Shown in pieces: positions 61,831 through 64,000 of a stretch of DNA of 64,000 nucleotides; the first letter of the stretch is position 1, and every line of letters starts with the position of its first letter. The DNA comes from Bog-756 sp963835465 (lineage in GTDB: Bacteria > Actinomycetota > Acidimicrobiia > Acidimicrobiales > RAAP-2): positions 310,001-374,000 of the forward strand of contig CAWIFR010000002.1 of the NCBI GenBank assembly GCA_963835465.1, read 5' to 3'. Position numbers and translations under genes: made by a program. The notes below the pieces were generated by a model that worked only from the letters and a program-made list of their open reading frames with translations, was not told the DNA's origin and did not search any database.

Positions 61831-63195
61831 TCAGAGGCTGATGTCGGCCACGGGGCTTTCGAGAGGGTTCACATTGACTGCTCGTAGGGCCGGCAGCAGC
61901 TTGTCGTAGGGGAGGCCGGCGAGGAAGCCGTCGACGGTTCGCTCGAAGTTGGCGATTCCCCCCTCGGCCTGTTCGGACAGGCGCATGTACTCGAACCCGC
62001 TGGCATGGAGCCCACGCTGCTGCCGGGGCAGATTCGAGAAGTCCTGGGCAGGGATGGGCGGCCATCGTGGATCGTCGCACTCCCAAGGTTCCGGCGGTGT
62101 CAGCCGTTCGGGCTCCTCGCCCTCGGGGAAGCGGGTCAGCGACCAGATCTCCATCAGGGTCTCCTCTGGCCCCAGGGGGCGGAAGCGGTACGAGGAGGCG
62201 CTGCTGTACATGGGCAGCACGAAGAAGTGAGGGAAGCAGTAGCCCATGGGCTCGTTGAGTCCCTGCTCCTCGAGCTTGTTGAGGTCGGGGATGGCCGCCC
62301 CCGCTTCCCGGTGCCTGAGGACGACAGCGTCGTTCAGCGCCCGATGCCATGTGGACATGGCCAGAGCAGGGTCGGCCGGGAGTTCGATGTCCCGCAGACC
62401 CTCGGCGACCCGTACGTCGCTGGCGTGGACCATCCCGGCCATGCCCTCGCTCATCGTGCGGAGGTAGTGGATCTCCGCATCGATGAGTGCTTGGGGGTCG
62501 GCCACCCCACCGTTACGGGGTGGAACCCTTCCGGGGATGACGAGCTGAGGATGGGTCTCCACCACGTGGTACTGCTCCATGAAGGCCTCTTCGGCGAGCT
62601 TCCAGTTGACGGGGAGACGACACGCATACCACCATTCGGCCCGCATCGACTCCAATCCCCACGCGTCGAGGATGGTGGCGAACGGCTCGATGCACTGCCG
62701 GAGGGGAGGAGCGTTGTCGTCGAAGTTGATCCACGCGCACCCGCCCCATGCTTCGCATCGGACGGGCGTGAGGTTCAGGTCCTGCGGATCGAGGTTGTGC
62801 TGGGCGAAAGTCTTGGAACGGGTGACGAAGGTATTCGTCCCGTCCGGTCCGTAGCACCACCCGTGGAACGGACAGATGAACCCGCTCTCGCACGTTCCCC
62901 GACCCTCGGCCACCTTGACGCCACGGTGACGGCAAGCATTCTGGAATGCCTTCACCCCTCCCTCGTCAGTCCGCACCACGATGACCGACTGGTCGAGGAT
63001 CTCGTACTCGGCAAAGTCGTTCGCCTCGGGAATCTCCTCGAGTCGGCACGCCATCTGCCAGACCCGTGGCCACAGCAGATCGACCTCCATCTGGTAGAAG
63101 TCCGGGTCGAAATAGCGCTCTTTGGGAGCTCGGTCGGGGAACTCCATGGCGTATGGCACCGGGAGTGCCGATCCTCTCCGATCCGCGATCGCCAC
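61831..63195 (-). CDS. Rieske non-haem iron oxygenase, alpha subunit
   Basis: A 454-residue Rieske oxygenase. The [2Fe-2S] ligands are C88 and H90 (NACRHRG) and C108 and H111 (FICPFHGWCYG). The mononuclear iron site is around EQYHVVETHPQL. GTG at 63195 (VAIADRRGSALP) has AGGAGGGG upstream, preferred over an in-frame start 16 codons earlier. It heads a leftward operon with SnoaL-like, P450, aldolase-family and ABM proteins. No dedicated reductase is in the operon; the KshB-like one at 9265 may serve. It is divergent from a flavin monooxygenase. Substrate likely aromatic or steroid-like. Confidence 0.92.
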   Translation of the reverse strand: MAIADRRGSALPVPYAMEFPDRAPKERYFDPDFYQMEVDLLWPRVWQMACRLEEIPEANDFAEYEILDQSVIVVRTDEGGVKAFQNACRHRGVKVAEGRGTCESGFICPFHGWCYGPDGTNTFVTRSKTFAQHNLDPQDLNLTPVRCEAWGGCAWINFDDNAPPLRQCIEPFATILDAWGLESMRAEWWYACRLPVNWKLAEEAFMEQYHVVETHPQLVIPGRVPPRNGGVADPQALIDAEIHYLRTMSEGMAGMVHASDVRVAEGLRDIELPADPALAMSTWHRALNDAVVLRHREAGAAIPDLNKLEEQGLNEPMGYCFPHFFVLPMYSSASSYRFRPLGPEETLMEIWSLTRFPEGEEPERLTPPEPWECDDPRWPPIPAQDFSNLPRQQRGLHASGFEYMRLSEQAEGGIANFERTVDGFLAGLPYDKLLPALRAVNVNPLESPVADISL

Positions 63196-63234
63196 GCTGG
63201 AACCCCTCCTCTGTTGCAGGCGTTTTGGAGAGTG

Positions 63235-63255
63235 TATACTCACCGGTCGACCGGT
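63235..63255. promoter_or_regulatory. Palindromic operator in divergent promoter region
   Basis: ACCGGTCGACCGGT (63242-63255) is a perfect 14-bp palindrome directly after TATACT (63235-63240), a near-consensus -10 for the flavin monooxygenase. On the minus strand TTGTAC and TATACA frame the same palindrome with a 19-base spacer toward the Rieske operon. A repressor bound here would block both promoters. Confidence 0.6.
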
Positions 63256-63347
63256 CGGTACAATCTTGCGCCGGTGCCCTAGGTGCTTGTCACAGGTCCC
63301 TCAGATGGTCACTGGCGAACTGCACGGGTTAGCTGACGCGGAGGCCC

Positions 63348-64000
63348 ATGACATCCCCCGAACCTGCACAGGACCAGCGTCCCGGGCGCCATGTCGCCGA
63401 CGTGGAGGTGCTGGTCATCGGCGCTGGTGTGACCGGTATCTATCAGCTGTACCGGGCACGTGAGGCTGGATTCTCCGCTCTGTTGCTCGAAGCCGGTGAC
63501 GGAGTGGGGGGTACGTGGTATTGGAACCGCTATCCCGGGGCTCGGTTCGACTCTGAGAGTTACACCTACGCCTACCTCTTCTCGAAGGAGCTGTTCGAAG
63601 AGTGGGAGTGGCAGGAGCACTTCGCTGAGCAGCCGGAGATCGAGCGATATCTCAACCATGTGGTCGACCGATTCGACCTTCGGCGCCAGATGCGCTTCGG
63701 CGCCAGTGTCACGTCGGCGATCTACGACGAGACTTCGGGAACTTGGGAGGTGGCGACGGGCAGTGGCGCCGCAGTACCGTGCCCGATTCCTCGTGGCGGC
63801 AACCGGCGTCCTGTCGGTGCCGTTCTTCCCCGAAGTTCCTGGACGCGCTGACTTTCGAGGTGAGTCGTACCACACGGGCATGTGGCCGGCGGAGTCCGTC
63901 GATTTCGAAGGCAAGCGGGTGGCCGTCATCGGTACCGCGATCGAGCGGCGTGCAGGTGGTCCCGGCCATCGCCGACCCAGGTTGCTTCCCTGACGGTCTA
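63348..64000 (+). CDS. Baeyer-Villiger-type flavin monooxygenase, 3' truncated by window edge (three frame breaks)
   Basis: The N-terminal part of a class B flavin monooxygenase. From ATG 63348: the FAD-binding motif VLVIGAGVTGIYQLYRAREA, LLLEAGDGVGGTWYWNRYPG and ARFDSESYTYAYLFSKEL (typical of cyclohexanone monooxygenase-like BVMOs). Near 63765 the frame changes to RARFLVAATGVLSVPFFPEV and FRGESYHTGMWP, the Baeyer-Villiger fingerprint region; further breaks near 63930 and 63975 interrupt the NADPH-binding part (expected SSGVQVVPAIAD). The gene runs beyond the window. It is divergent from the Rieske operon and would convert a cyclic or linear ketone to an ester or lactone. Confidence 0.88.

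Overview
The window is about 64 kb of GC-rich, densely coded DNA with short intergenic gaps, many GTG and TTG starts, TANNNT-type -10 boxes and several genes that appear leaderless. Together with F420/LLM-type oxidoreductases, TetR regulators, cytochrome bd with CydDC and a DosR/DevR-like two-component system, this points to an actinobacterium. My guess is an acidimicrobial or related environmental lineage, but that is inferred from gene content, not from a phylogenetic marker. No rRNA, tRNA, CRISPR array, transposase or integrase was seen.

Region 1 (1-34.8 kb) is a large catabolic island for CoA-activated hydrophobic acids. It contains four acyl/acetoacetyl-CoA ligases, two CaiB-type CoA transferases, five acyl-CoA dehydrogenases (two adjacent small/large pairs resembling the heteromeric ACADs of steroid catabolism, and one conventional enzyme), two crotonase-fold proteins, a thiolase, two aldehyde dehydrogenases, three SDRs, a P450, a Rieske oxygenase with a KshB-like flavodoxin/ferredoxin reductase, a TauD-type dioxygenase, an LLM monooxygenase, an amidohydrolase, a Zn-dehydrogenase and a VOC protein. 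Two close TetR paralogues (16.2 and 32.6 kb) with near-identical leaderless promoters probably govern parts of it. A 36-bp element is shared by two divergent promoters, at 5.7 and 23.5 kb.

Region 2 (34.8-45.1 kb) is mixed: a DHA2-type efflux pump divergent from its TetR regulator across a perfect operator palindrome, two alpha/beta hydrolases, an LLM oxidoreductase, a DAHP synthase preceded by a transcription-attenuation leader that encodes a Tyr-Trp-Trp-Phe peptide, an ABC exporter and an exported SGNH hydrolase.

Region 3 (45.1-58.7 kb) looks like a hypoxia/dormancy island: Hsp20, a ferritin-like protein followed by cydDCAB, PPOX-fold proteins, a Zn-alcohol dehydrogenase, a DosS-like kinase divergent from a DosR/DevR-like regulator, a universal stress protein, an XRE-PPOX fusion and a GNAT protein. 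Copies of a DosR-box-like palindrome (AGGGCC-N4-GTCCCT and variants) precede several of these units.

Region 4 (58.8-64 kb) is a second small catabolic operon (Rieske oxygenase, SnoaL-like protein, P450, class II aldolase-like protein, ABM monooxygenase) divergent from a Baeyer-Villiger-type flavin monooxygenase around a CCGGTCGACCGG palindrome.

An important caveat: at least 20 single-base frame breaks interrupt otherwise well-conserved genes, often in G or C runs, and they cluster at the right end. I read most of these as sequencing errors rather than pseudogenes, and give full-length gene extents with the break positions.
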